Shown one piece after another: positions 1 through 7,242 of a stretch of DNA of 12,339 bases. The position numbers and the translations under genes were made by a program. Source of the DNA: an uncultured Micrococcales bacterium (lineage in GTDB: Bacteria; Actinomycetota; Actinomycetes; S36-B12; GCA-2699445); assembly GCA_903915555.1 (NCBI GenBank), contig CAIWTL010000041.1:1-12339 (forward strand), given 5' to 3'. The notes under the pieces were generated by a model. That model was not told the origin of the DNA. It did no database searches and worked only from the letters and a program-made list of their open reading frames with translations. The first letter of the stretch is position 1; each line of letters starts with the position of its first letter.

Positions 1-137
1 AGCCGAGGGACCGGTGTGTCCGGGCTGGGCCCGGATGCACCGGTCTTCGGCGTAGCGAGCGGCGCCGTCCGGGTGAAATGGCAAGGATTGCCCGCGACGG
101 TGTCGCGCAGTAGCCGAAGGACCGGGCAGACGCCCGG
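1..137 (+). other. Structured non-coding segment, possible 5' leader RNA
   Basis: No convincing gene lies here, but the base-pairing is dense. GACCGGTG (9-16) pairs with CACCGGTC (38-45), two G-U pairs continue the stem, and TCCGGGC (19-25) pairs with GCCCGGA (29-35), giving a 17-pair hairpin with a 3-nt loop. CTTCGGC (45-51) can pair with GCCGAAG (113-119), enclosing hairpins at 80-92 (GGCAA/TTGCC) and 93-107 (CGCGAC/GTCGCG). CCGGGC/GCCCGG forms a further hairpin at 122-137. A 14-nt sequence at 1-14 recurs at 112-125 with one mismatch. This looks like a multi-branched RNA upstream of the hydrolase gene. It does not match any riboswitch I know. One reading frame is open from the window edge to 185 (61 codons), so the tail of a truncated gene cannot be excluded. 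The pairings are seen; the RNA role is inferred. Confidence 0.35.
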
Positions 138-225
138 CGGCGTGGGGGTGGCAGTCCGTGACACGATGGACCCGCAGCCCCGATGACCTGCAGGGTGCGA
201 CCTGCGGGCGGCGAAGGAGGAGCCG
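138..225 (+). promoter_or_regulatory. Leader and ribosome binding site of the hydrolase gene
   Basis: AAGGAGG at 214-220 is a near-perfect Shine-Dalgarno sequence 5 nt before the ATG at 226, and it fixes that start. Just upstream, GACCTGCAGG (185-194) is repeated as GACCTGCGGG (199-208). GCAGG (190-194) can pair with CCTGC (201-205), placing a small hairpin shortly before the ribosome binding site. Whether this hairpin affects translation is unknown. I see no clear promoter. Confidence 0.5.
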
Positions 226-972
226 ATGCCCTTGCTCGAAGGAGCCGGTCCCATCAGGATCGACGGCGGGCCGGTGGGGGTTCTGGTGGTGCACGGGTTC
301 ACCAGCACTCCGCGGGGGATGCGGCCGCTGTGCGACGGGCTCGCCGCGGCGGGCTACTCGGTGTCGGCGCCGCGTCTGCCGGGCCACGGGACCTCGATCT
401 CGGAATGCAACCGCACCACGTGGCACGACTGGTACGCCGAGGTGGCACGCAGCTTCGACGAGCTGCGCGACAGTTGCGAGCGGGTGGTCGTGTTCGGTTT
501 CTCGATGGGAGGTTCCCTCAGCCTGCGGCTCGCCGAACAGCGCGGCGACGAGGTGGCCGGCCTCGTACTGCTCAACGCGGCCGTCTTCACCACCCGACCG
601 GACCGACACCTGCTGCCCGTACTGGCACGCGTCATCCCTTCCTGGCCCGGCATCTCGAACGACATCAAGAAGTCCGACGTGGTGGAGCAGGCGTACGACC
701 GGATCCCCGTGAAGGCCGCGTACTCGCTGAACCAGCTGTGGTCGGTGGTCCGGCCCGAACTGGGAATGGTCAGCCAGCCGACGCTGGTCTTCACGAGCCT
801 CGAGGACCATGTCGTGGAGCCCGAGAACAGCGACTACATCCTCGAACACATCAACAGCGTCGACCGGCACCAGGTGGTGCTCCCCGACAGCTATCACGTG
901 GCCCTCCTCGACAACGACGCGCAGACCGTCATCGACGACACGGTGGACTTCGTCGCGCGGGTCACGGCCTGA
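226..972 (+). CDS. Alpha/beta hydrolase (carboxylesterase / monoacylglycerol lipase type)
   Basis: A 248-residue serine hydrolase of the alpha/beta fold, probably cytoplasmic, since no signal peptide or membrane helix is visible. The oxyanion-loop motif VVHGFTSTPRGM is at residues 21-32, and LPGHG at 51-55 is typical of bacterial esterases and monoglyceride lipases. The nucleophile elbow GFSMG (91-95) gives Ser93. Asp194 in SLEDHVV and His224 in DSYHVALLD complete the expected triad, at positions usual for Est30-like carboxylesterases of about 250 residues. The ATG start follows a strong ribosome binding site. A membrane-protein gene begins 6 nt after the stop, so the two are probably cotranscribed. 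The substrate cannot be read from sequence; short acyl esters or monoacylglycerols are likely from family knowledge. Fold and triad are confident, specificity is not. Confidence 0.93.
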   Translation: MPLLEGAGPIRIDGGPVGVLVVHGFTSTPRGMRPLCDGLAAAGYSVSAPRLPGHGTSISECNRTTWHDWYAEVARSFDELRDSCERVVVFGFSMGGSLSLRLAEQRGDEVAGLVLLNAAVFTTRPDRHLLPVLARVIPSWPGISNDIKKSDVVEQAYDRIPVKAAYSLNQLWSVVRPELGMVSQPTLVFTSLEDHVVEPENSDYILEHINSVDRHQVVLPDSYHVALLDNDAQTVIDDTVDFVARVTA

Positions 973-978
973 CGACTC

Positions 979-1557
979 ATGAACGACCCCCGGCCCCTGT
1001 GCACCGTGGACCCGTCCCTGGTGGACCACGTCAGACAACTGCTCGACGACGCAGGGGTGCCGAGTGCGGAGTCGCCGCAGGCGGACGGCCGGATCTCGGT
1101 CGTGGTGGCGCCCGCGGACGAGGAGCATGCGCGGGCGGTCATCGGGCTGGTGCTACCCCATCTGCTGGCCGACGACGGAGCCCAGCCGCCCGGCGCACTG
1201 TCGCAGCGGCTCATCCGGACGGAGGAGCCGGGCCCCGGACTGCCGGGCGGCCTCGTCGACGGCCGCATGACGTTCGGATACGCCGACCCGCTGGAGGATC
1301 ACCCCGACGACCACGGTGACTTCGTTCCCCCGCATCCACCGCCCGTGCCGCGGCCGCGCGACCGCATCGCCCGGGCTGCGTGGGTGGGAGTCATCGGTGG
1401 TCCGCTGCTGCTCATCGCGGCTGTCCTCCTGGGTCTTCCCGGCATCCTCACCACCGCGGGACTGGTCGGGTTCTTCGTCGGGTTCGGGGTCCTGGTGTTC
1501 CGCCACGAGGAGCGTGACCGCCACGGGGACGGCTGGGACGACGGCGCGGTCGTCTGA
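979..1557 (+). CDS. Two-helix membrane protein with N-terminal soluble domain
   Basis: A 192-residue protein of unknown function. Residues 1-60 form a small alpha/beta-looking domain (LCTV, then a helix, then a strand and a second helix), reminiscent of the ferredoxin-like signal-transduction domains called DUF2007; that comparison is only by eye. Residues 61-122 are acidic and proline-rich and probably a flexible linker. Two hydrophobic helices follow at about 124-142 and 147-164, joined by a tight Pro-Gly turn, then a charged tail ending at 192. Both termini are likely cytoplasmic. The ATG lies 6 nt after the hydrolase stop with no clear ribosome binding site, so translation is probably coupled to that gene. 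Similar small membrane proteins are common in actinobacteria. I cannot name a function. Confidence 0.8.
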   Translation: MNDPRPLCTVDPSLVDHVRQLLDDAGVPSAESPQADGRISVVVAPADEEHARAVIGLVLPHLLADDGAQPPGALSQRLIRTEEPGPGLPGGLVDGRMTFGYADPLEDHPDDHGDFVPPHPPPVPRPRDRIARAAWVGVIGGPLLLIAAVLLGLPGILTTAGLVGFFVGFGVLVFRHEERDRHGDGWDDGAVV

Positions 1558-1620
1558 GCCGTCCAAAACCCACCCCCGTCTGGCAGGCTGTGGCCGACAC
1601 CATCACCAGGGAGGACCGAC

Positions 1621-2856
1621 GTGCCCATCAGCGACCGAATCGAGATGCGGGGCCACATCCTCGACACGGGAGAACTGCCTCGCGTCCTCAACGAGATCCT
1701 GGAGGGTGGCGGCGACTTCGTCATCGAACGCTTCGAGGTCGGCAAGTTGCCCAAGGACGAGTCCTGGGTGCAGATCATGGTCTCTGCGGACACGCAGGAA
1801 CACCTGCGTGAGGTGGTCAACCGGCTCCAGGAGTTCGGCGCGAATCTGCTCGATCCCGGCGAACCCGTCGTCGTCGAGGCCGATGTTGCGGGAAGCCTCC
1901 CCCTCGGGTTCTACTCCTCGACCAATCTCGAGACGGAGGTCATGATCGACGGCGAGTGGGTGACCGTCGAGAACCCCGAGATGGACTGCGGCATCGTCAT
2001 CGAGGATGGCGTCCCCAAGACGCGCCCCATGGCCGACATCGAGGTGGGTGACCAGGTGATCGTCGGTCCCCGCGGCGTCCGGGTCATCACGGAACCGCTC
2101 AAGCTCAACCCCGACGACAGCCACTTCGAGTTCATGAACTCCGTCGTGTCGAGCGAGAAGCCCCAGGCACTGCAGGTCCGACTCATCGCCGACGACTTCC
2201 GCAGGGTCAAGGCGGAGGGCAAACGGATCCTGTGGGTGGGGGGTCCGGCGATCGTCCACACCGGATCCGCGCCCGCGATGGTCGCGCTCATCGAGGCCGG
2301 CTACGTGGACCTCCTGTTCGCCGGCAACGCGCTGGCGACGCATGACATCGAGGCCAACATGTTCGGCACGTCCCTGGGCGTCGACCTGTCGGACGCCACG
2401 GGTGTCGAACACGGCCACGAGCACCATCTGCGTGCCATCAACCGGGTCCGACGGGCCGGCTCGATCAGGGCGGCCGTCGACGAAGGGCTGATCACCGGCG
2501 GGATCATGCATGCGCTGGTGAAGAACGACAAGGACTTCGTGCTCGTCGGCTCGGTGCGTGACGACGGCCCGCTGCCCGACGTCTACACCGACGTCATCGA
2601 GGGACAACGGGCCATGCGCGCCGCTCTCGAGGACGTCGGCTACTCCATCATGGTGGCCACGATGCTCCATGCCATCGCCACGGGGAACCTGCTCCCCGCC
2701 GCCATCCCCCTGGTGTGCGTGGACATCAATCCCGCGACGGTCACCAAGCTGTCCGACCGCGGCTCGGCCCAGGCCGTGGGTGTGGTGACCGACATCGGCC
2801 TGTTCATGGAGCAGTTGGCGATGGAACTGGTGCCGGGTTACCGCAGCAACGCCTGA
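1621..2856 (+). CDS. TIGR00300-family LOR/SDH protein, candidate ornithine cyclodeaminase
   Basis: A 411-residue protein of the TIGR00300 (LOR/SDH conserved region) family. Residues 1 to about 100 match the LOR/SDH N-terminal domain. The C-terminal half carries the family's conserved blocks: WVGGPAIVHTG (205-215), LLFAGNALATHDIE (231-244), a histidine-rich GVEHGHEHHL (261-270), DDGPLPDVYTDV (314-325) and VVTDIGLFMEQL (388-399). The same domain forms the C-terminal part of cyanobacterial AgrE/ArgZ proteins, and archaeal stand-alone relatives are reported as NAD-dependent ornithine cyclodeaminases (ornithine to proline plus ammonia). The arginine dihydrolase domain of AgrE is absent, so only the ornithine step would be expected. 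The start is GTG at 1621, preceded by GGGAGGA (1610-1616). A 63-nt gap separates it from the membrane-protein gene. Family is certain; the reaction is inferred from relatives. Confidence 0.9.
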   Translation: MPISDRIEMRGHILDTGELPRVLNEILEGGGDFVIERFEVGKLPKDESWVQIMVSADTQEHLREVVNRLQEFGANLLDPGEPVVVEADVAGSLPLGFYSSTNLETEVMIDGEWVTVENPEMDCGIVIEDGVPKTRPMADIEVGDQVIVGPRGVRVITEPLKLNPDDSHFEFMNSVVSSEKPQALQVRLIADDFRRVKAEGKRILWVGGPAIVHTGSAPAMVALIEAGYVDLLFAGNALATHDIEANMFGTSLGVDLSDATGVEHGHEHHLRAINRVRRAGSIRAAVDEGLITGGIMHALVKNDKDFVLVGSVRDDGPLPDVYTDVIEGQRAMRAALEDVGYSIMVATMLHAIATGNLLPAAIPLVCVDINPATVTKLSDRGSAQAVGVVTDIGLFMEQLAMELVPGYRSNA

Positions 2857-2897
2857 CGGACGCGACTCACCCGGCCCCCCGGCACGCGCTCACCCCG

Positions 2898-4043
2898 TCA
2901 ACTGTCCGGGGTGTTGCGCGCGACCCCCTCGGACCTCGTCGCCGACTGGGCCTTGGCCGTGGCCGTGCTGCTCTCGACGGCTCGCGCGACCTTCGCCGCG
3001 GAGCCGCTCGCAGCGGCGACGGCAGCGTCCCGCTCGACGGCCTCGGCTTCTGACGTCGTCCCAGCCCCGGTGGGGGACGGCCCGTGGTCACGGGCGAGGT
3101 CCGCGGCCCCCACGATCCCGGCGAGGTTGCCGAGCTCCGCCGGGATGATCGCCGTCATCGGCCGTTGGGCCCGTGCCACCAACTGCGCCGCGTACTCCCG
3201 TTTGGCCGGGGCGAGCAGCAGGTCGCCGGCCTCGACGACGCCACCTCCGATGACGAAGGCGGCCGGGTCCAGCAGGGTCGCCACCTCGACCATGCCCCGC
3301 GCGAGCCACGCCCCCGCCACCTCGAAGGCCTCGATGGCCACCTGGTCACCCCGTTGCGCCGCCTCGGTGATGTGCGGACCCTGCACGCCCTCGGGAGTGC
3401 CGTCCCCGTAACCCAACATGATCCCGGCCTCGAGACGCCGCTCCGAGGCCAGTCCCCGCGCGGTGCGGACGAGGGCGTTGCCGCTGGCGTACTGCTCCCA
3501 GCATCCGTGGCGCCCGCATCCGCACAGCCGCCCGTCCGGGACGAGCCGCAGGTGGCCGAACTCCGCCCCCACGCCGTTCGCACCGCGCTGCAGGACGCCG
3601 CCGAGGATGATGCCGCCGCCGATACCGGTGCCGACCGTGACCATGACCAGGTCGTTCTCCCCACGCCGGCGCCCTGCCCCGAACCGGAACTCACCCCACG
3701 CGGCGGCGTTGGCGTCGTTCTCGATCACTGTCGGCAGCCCCACGGCACGTTCGACCTGCATCCGCAACGGCTCCTCGACCCACCCGAGGTTGGGGGCGAA
3801 GATCACGCGGGAGCGTGTGGCGTCCACCAGACCGGCGACGCCGATGCCCACGGCCTCGACGTCGTGGCCGTCGAAGGCCGACACCAGTTCGACGATGACC
3901 TCGAGCACCGCGTCGGGGTCGCGCACAGGGGTGGACTTCCGCTTGCTGTCGACGAGTTCGCCGTCGGCCGAGACCACCCCGACCGCGATCTTGGTGCCTC
4001 CGATGTCCACGCCGATCGTGTACGACTCGCCATTACCGGCCAC
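2898..4043 (-). CDS. ROK-family sugar kinase, probable glucokinase
   Basis: A ROK-family kinase, most likely phosphorylating glucose to glucose-6-phosphate in the cytoplasm. With the GTG at 4043 it has 381 residues. It shows the phosphate-binding GVDIGGTKIAVGVV (11-24), the catalytic aspartate in VIENDANAAAWGE (Asp110), VTVGTGIGGG (135-144), and the ROK zinc signature with E161, H164, C174, C176, C181 and E183. From about residue 318 a 60-residue Ala/Ser/Thr-rich tail follows the catalytic fold; ordinary ROK glucokinases end near 315. The GTG at 4043 is preferred because GGAGGA (4047-4052) lies just before it. A GTG at 4061 would add six residues but lacks a ribosome binding site. It is the last gene of the minus-strand cluster, 109 nt after the photolyase stop, and TAGCCT at 4086-4091 could be its own -10 box. 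N-acetylglucosamine or other sugar specificity is possible. Confidence 0.92.
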   Translation of the reverse strand: MAGNGESYTIGVDIGGTKIAVGVVSADGELVDSKRKSTPVRDPDAVLEVIVELVSAFDGHDVEAVGIGVAGLVDATRSRVIFAPNLGWVEEPLRMQVERAVGLPTVIENDANAAAWGEFRFGAGRRRGENDLVMVTVGTGIGGGIILGGVLQRGANGVGAEFGHLRLVPDGRLCGCGRHGCWEQYASGNALVRTARGLASERRLEAGIMLGYGDGTPEGVQGPHITEAAQRGDQVAIEAFEVAGAWLARGMVEVATLLDPAAFVIGGGVVEAGDLLLAPAKREYAAQLVARAQRPMTAIIPAELGNLAGIVGAADLARDHGPSPTGAGTTSEAEAVERDAAVAAASGSAAKVARAVESSTATAKAQSATRSEGVARNTPDS

Positions 4044-4085
4044 GAATCCTCCAAGGCTCACCGGGACTGCCCGCCCAGGATCCCG

Positions 4086-4091
4086 AGGCTA
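4086..4091 (-). promoter_or_regulatory. Possible -10 box for the ROK kinase gene
   Basis: Read on the minus strand, TAGCCT fits the actinobacterial TANNNT -10 pattern and lies about 42 nt before the GTG start at 4043. I see no -35 element at a suitable distance. The call rests only on position and six bases in a 109-nt gap, so it is weak. Confidence 0.22.
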
Positions 4092-4152
4092 TCCGCATCG
4101 TCGCCCGGTTGCTCCGCTCGCCTCCGAACCCCGGCCGCGCGGAGCACCCGCC

Positions 4153-5601
4153 TCACGGGATGCCGCGGGCCCGTTCCTGCGCGACCACCTCGGCGAGATC
4201 GGACAGGCGCCCCAACCCCGCCAGAGGCTGCGCCATCCGGCGGTTGCCCCGCAGCGCGGGAGCGGCGCGATCCAGGAAGGCCCAGTAGCCGGCCGTCAAG
4301 GGGCAGGCCTGCGGACCGACCCGTCGGTCGGGCCGGTACTCACAGGTCCCGCAGAAGTCACTCATGCGCTTGATGTAGGCCCCACCGCTCGTGTACGGCT
4401 TCGTCGCGAGCCGGCCACCGTCGGCGTACTGCGACATGCCCACGACGTTCCCGACCATGACCCACTCGTACCCGTCGACGAAGGACCCGTGGAACCAGTC
4501 GGTCAGTTCCTGCGGGTCGTAGCCGCGTTGCAGCGCCCAACTGCCGAGCACCATCAGCCGTTCGATGTGGTGGGCCCATCCCAGCCGCTGCACCCGGTCC
4601 AGCACGACCGACAGACAACGGGCGGTGACGGCCTCGGCGTCGAGGGTGCGGAACCACTCCGGCAGCGGTTCCGTGTGATGCATCTCGTTGCTGTCCGCGT
4701 ACTCGGGCGGGAACCACCAGTACAACTGCCACATCCACTCCCGCCAGCCCGCGATCTGTCGCACGAACCCTTCCACGGCCGCCAGGGGCGCCCGACCGGC
4801 GTCATACTCCGCGACCACTGCTCCGATGACCTCCTGCGGGTCGAGCAGCCCGAGGTTCAGCGGTACGGAGAGCAGCGAGTGCGACATCCAGTCGTCGTCG
4901 GCCAGCATGGCGTCCTCGAACCGACCGAACGTGGGCAACCGCAGTCGGATGAAGTGCTCCAGGGCCGCCATGGCCTCCTGCCTCGTCACGGGGAACCGGC
5001 GCGGACCGTCGTGGCCCGAGAATCGCACCCCCTCGGCCTCCCAGCGATCGAGGTCGGCACGCACCTCGGCGTCGATGTCGTCCTCACGGGGCCACCAGGG
5101 ATCGGGCACGGGGAGTCGGGACTCGCCCTTCGGCGGCGGCTCGCGGTTCTCGGCGTCGTAGTTCCAGGAGCCGCCCACGGGACGGTCGCCATCCATGAGG
5201 ACCCCGGAGCGACGGCGGTAGTCACGGTAGTAGTCCTCCATCACGAGGCGACGGCGGCCGTCGGCCCACTGCCGGAACTCGTGGATCGGGGTGACGAATC
5301 CGCGCGCGGGCAGCATAGTCAGCCCTCTCGTTGCGACGAACGACTGCGCACCGCGGGACGTCGGGAACACACACTCGTCGGGCTCGGCCTCCCGCAGTGC
5401 CTCCCCGTACGTGTGACTCCGGACGAACTGGGCGCGGTCCCCCAACTCGGCGGCGCGGTGGCGCAGCGCCGACAGGATCAGATGGGCCTTGGCGCGGTGA
5501 TAGACCCGACGCTCGAAGACGGCCCGCGACTCCACCAGGAGGATGCGGTCCGCATCGTCGGTGAAGTGCGGACCGAGCTGGTCGGCGAACAGCCAGCGCA
5601 C
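4153..5601 (-). CDS. Iron-sulfur bacterial cryptochrome/photolyase (FeS-BCP, PhrB type)
   Basis: A 482-residue member of the iron-sulfur photolyases. Family members bind FAD and a 4Fe-4S cluster; the characterised Agrobacterium PhrB repairs (6-4) photoproducts in blue light. The N-terminal half is the antenna domain, starting MRWLFADQLG. The C-terminal half carries the family hallmarks: a GWAHHIERLMVLGSWAL block (341-357), VVGMSQYADGG (386-396), TKPYTSGGAYIKRMSDFC (400-417) and ACPLTAGYWAFL (432-443). Cys329, Cys417, Cys420 and Cys433 have spacings of 88, 3 and 13, which equal those of the four cluster cysteines of Agrobacterium PhrB (350, 438, 441, 454) as I recall them. The start is GTG at 5601, only 4 nt after the stop of the preceding gene and without a ribosome binding site, so translation is probably coupled. 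Repair versus signalling cannot be decided from sequence. Confidence 0.95.
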   Translation of the reverse strand: MRWLFADQLGPHFTDDADRILLVESRAVFERRVYHRAKAHLILSALRHRAAELGDRAQFVRSHTYGEALREAEPDECVFPTSRGAQSFVATRGLTMLPARGFVTPIHEFRQWADGRRRLVMEDYYRDYRRRSGVLMDGDRPVGGSWNYDAENREPPPKGESRLPVPDPWWPREDDIDAEVRADLDRWEAEGVRFSGHDGPRRFPVTRQEAMAALEHFIRLRLPTFGRFEDAMLADDDWMSHSLLSVPLNLGLLDPQEVIGAVVAEYDAGRAPLAAVEGFVRQIAGWREWMWQLYWWFPPEYADSNEMHHTEPLPEWFRTLDAEAVTARCLSVVLDRVQRLGWAHHIERLMVLGSWALQRGYDPQELTDWFHGSFVDGYEWVMVGNVVGMSQYADGGRLATKPYTSGGAYIKRMSDFCGTCEYRPDRRVGPQACPLTAGYWAFLDRAAPALRGNRRMAQPLAGLGRLSDLAEVVAQERARGIP

Positions 5602-5605
5602 CCGG

Positions 5606-6061
5606 TCAGTCCCGATCGGCCGGGGTGGGCCAGCCCGAGAAGCCGTCGTCGTCCGCGGTGTCCCCGTCGGCGGGGAGGTCGTCGACGACGTCCAGATCGT
5701 CGTCGAGGGGGACGTGGCGCACCGGAGCCTCCGCGGGGGTCTCGTCGGAGAGGGTCTGCCGGATCGTCTCGGCGAAGTCGATCGCGGCCGACGTCAGCCG
5801 CTCGACGGTCTCGGGACTGACCGAACGGGCCTGTCGGATCGCCTGACACACGGGGCAGTAGGCGCATTCGGGCGCCGTGCCGGGGGCGGCACCCAGGGAG
5901 GAGGAGGTGAACTGCGTCGCGATCTCCATGATCCGCAGCCCCGCCCGCATGGTCGCGGGATCGGCCAGGAGCCGGTCGCGGATCACCTCGAAGAGTCGCG
6001 CGGCCTCCACCCCCGCATCCCCGGCGGAGTCGTCGTCGTGCCACCACGGGTTCTGGGTCAT
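5606..6061 (-). CDS. Small acidic protein with a CxxCxxC motif
   Basis: A 151-residue protein of unknown function. The N-terminal half is helical (VEAARLFEVIRDRLL at 18-32). Cys66, Cys69 and Cys72 form a CAYCPVC motif that could hold zinc or an iron-sulfur cluster, although only three cysteines are present. A second helical block follows (81-104), then an Asp-rich, probably disordered tail (115-151). Similar CPVC-bearing proteins are, as far as I recall, often encoded beside ArsA-like ATPases in actinobacteria. The ATG at 6061 overlaps the ATPase stop as ATGA, with GGAGGG about 8 nt upstream. The photolyase gene begins 4 nt after its stop. The tight linkage on both sides suggests a partner role for one of these proteins, which is inference. 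Confidence 0.82.
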   Translation of the reverse strand: MTQNPWWHDDDSAGDAGVEAARLFEVIRDRLLADPATMRAGLRIMEIATQFTSSSLGAAPGTAPECAYCPVCQAIRQARSVSPETVERLTSAAIDFAETIRQTLSDETPAEAPVRHVPLDDDLDVVDDLPADGDTADDDGFSGWPTPADRD

Positions 6062-7242
6062 GATCGCCGCCCTCCGTCCCTCGGCAAGAATCTCACCCGC
6101 ATGACGCCGTCCGCCAGACCCGCCCCGGCGATCCGGTACCGCTGCAGGGCGCCGGGCAGCGCCAGGACCCGGCGGTAGGAGCCCACCGTCACGATGAGTT
6201 CGTTGCCCCGTTCCGCGAGGTCGACGTCGCCCTTCACCGCGAGGGGAAGCCGCAGCACGAGGACGATCTGGTCCCCCAGCCGCTCCAGCCCCAGCGGTGG
6301 TTCGACGGGCGGCAGCGCCAGCGGGTCACCCTGTGGGTAGACATCCTCGGCGAGCGCCGCAAGGTCGGCCAGTCCGACCGGCTCGGCAGGCAGGTACGGG
6401 ACCGTCAGCACGGGCACGGGATCCAGATCGTCGCGTGCCGATCGGAGTCGCTCCTGCTGCGCCTTGACCCATCCCGCACGCCACCGGTCACGTCCCGCGG
6501 GGAACACGCGGTTGGCGAGGGCACCGTCGACGCGGTAGCCGTACAGCGACAACGAGGTGAGGGTACGCCTGGCTTCGGCCAGCACCACGGAGTCCGGGGT
6601 GAGGACCAGCCGTACCGAGGCACTGTCGGAGGTGAGGACCTCCCGGACCTGCCCCAGATCGTGGTGGAGCCGTTCGACCGCATCCAACACGCCCGAGTCG
6701 GGCATGGGCATTCGGGCAGCCTTCGACAGCGGAGCCCGCAGCGCGCTGACCACCCGCCGCTCGAACGGCCAGATACGCCTCATGTACCAGTCGAGGGCCT
6801 CGGGCAGGGCGAGCAGGCGAAGCGTCTCCGCCGTCGGAGCGCAGTCGAGGATCACGAGGTCGTAGTCGCCCGTGCGCACCTTGTCGCGGACCTCCAGCAG
6901 GGACAGGACCTCCTCCGCGCCGGGCAGGACCGTGAGCTCCTCCGCCGACACGCTGTCGACCCCGGCCGAGGACAGCACCCCCGACAGGTAGTCCTGCACC
7001 GCGCCCCACGAGCGCTCCAACAACTGGCGGGCATCGATGTGTTCCACCCAGAGCCGATCGGCGAGACGCTGTGGCGAGCCCGGTGTCACCTCGACGGCGA
7101 GGACGTCCCCCAGCGAGTGGGCGGGGTCGGTCGACATGACGAGGGTGCGTCGGCCGCGCTCGGCTGCGGCCACGGCGGCGGCGGCGGAGAGGGTGGTCTT
7201 GCCGACTCCTCCCTTGCCCGTGTAGAGCACCACGCGGGTCAT
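6058..7242 (-). CDS. ArsA/Get3-like ATPase with C-terminal HSP20-like domain
   Basis: A 394-residue P-loop ATPase of the ArsA/Get3 family (SIMIBI class). The deviant Walker A motif GKGGVGKTT is at 9-17, switch I STDPAHSLGD at 37-46, and switch II LDCAPTAETLRLL at 132-144. The Get3 zinc CxxC and arsenite-binding cysteines are not visible, so arsenite pumping is unlikely. Residues about 320-386 match the HSP20-like domain that follows many bacterial ArsA proteins (ArsA_HSP20), suggesting a client- or membrane-protein-handling role. The reading frame stays open for 56 codons upstream, but the ATG at 7242 is correct: the P-loop follows directly and the codon overlaps the SRPBCC stop as ATGA. The next gene overlaps in the same way at 6058-6061. 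It resembles M. tuberculosis Rv2184c in type and context. Family is confident; clients are unknown. Confidence 0.93.
   Translation of the reverse strand: MTRVVLYTGKGGVGKTTLSAAAAVAAAERGRRTLVMSTDPAHSLGDVLAVEVTPGSPQRLADRLWVEHIDARQLLERSWGAVQDYLSGVLSSAGVDSVSAEELTVLPGAEEVLSLLEVRDKVRTGDYDLVILDCAPTAETLRLLALPEALDWYMRRIWPFERRVVSALRAPLSKAARMPMPDSGVLDAVERLHHDLGQVREVLTSDSASVRLVLTPDSVVLAEARRTLTSLSLYGYRVDGALANRVFPAGRDRWRAGWVKAQQERLRSARDDLDPVPVLTVPYLPAEPVGLADLAALAEDVYPQGDPLALPPVEPPLGLERLGDQIVLVLRLPLAVKGDVDLAERGNELIVTVGSYRRVLALPGALQRYRIAGAGLADGVMRVRFLPRDGGRRS

Noticed and set aside
45..137. Cobalamin or FMN riboswitch
   Set aside because: GGGTGAAAT, GCCCGCGAC and TCTTCGG recall conserved pieces of both classes, but the stem closing GGTGAAA cannot form, the spacing between blocks is wrong, and the terminal conserved box is not matched. 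An esterase gene is also an unexpected target.
2857..2897. Bidirectional terminator between the TIGR00300 gene and the ROK kinase gene
   Set aside because: Only a 4-pair CCGG stem is possible and there is no T-run, so it cannot be supported.
3418..5820. 800-residue plus-strand open frame
   Set aside because: It lies antisense to the ROK kinase and photolyase genes, which have clear family motifs. Its composition (Pro, Arg, Ser, Thr rich) is typical of a high-GC shadow frame.
6058..7242. Arsenite efflux ATPase (ArsA proper)
   Set aside because: There are no visible arsenite-binding cysteines, only one P-loop half, and no arsB, arsR or arsD nearby.
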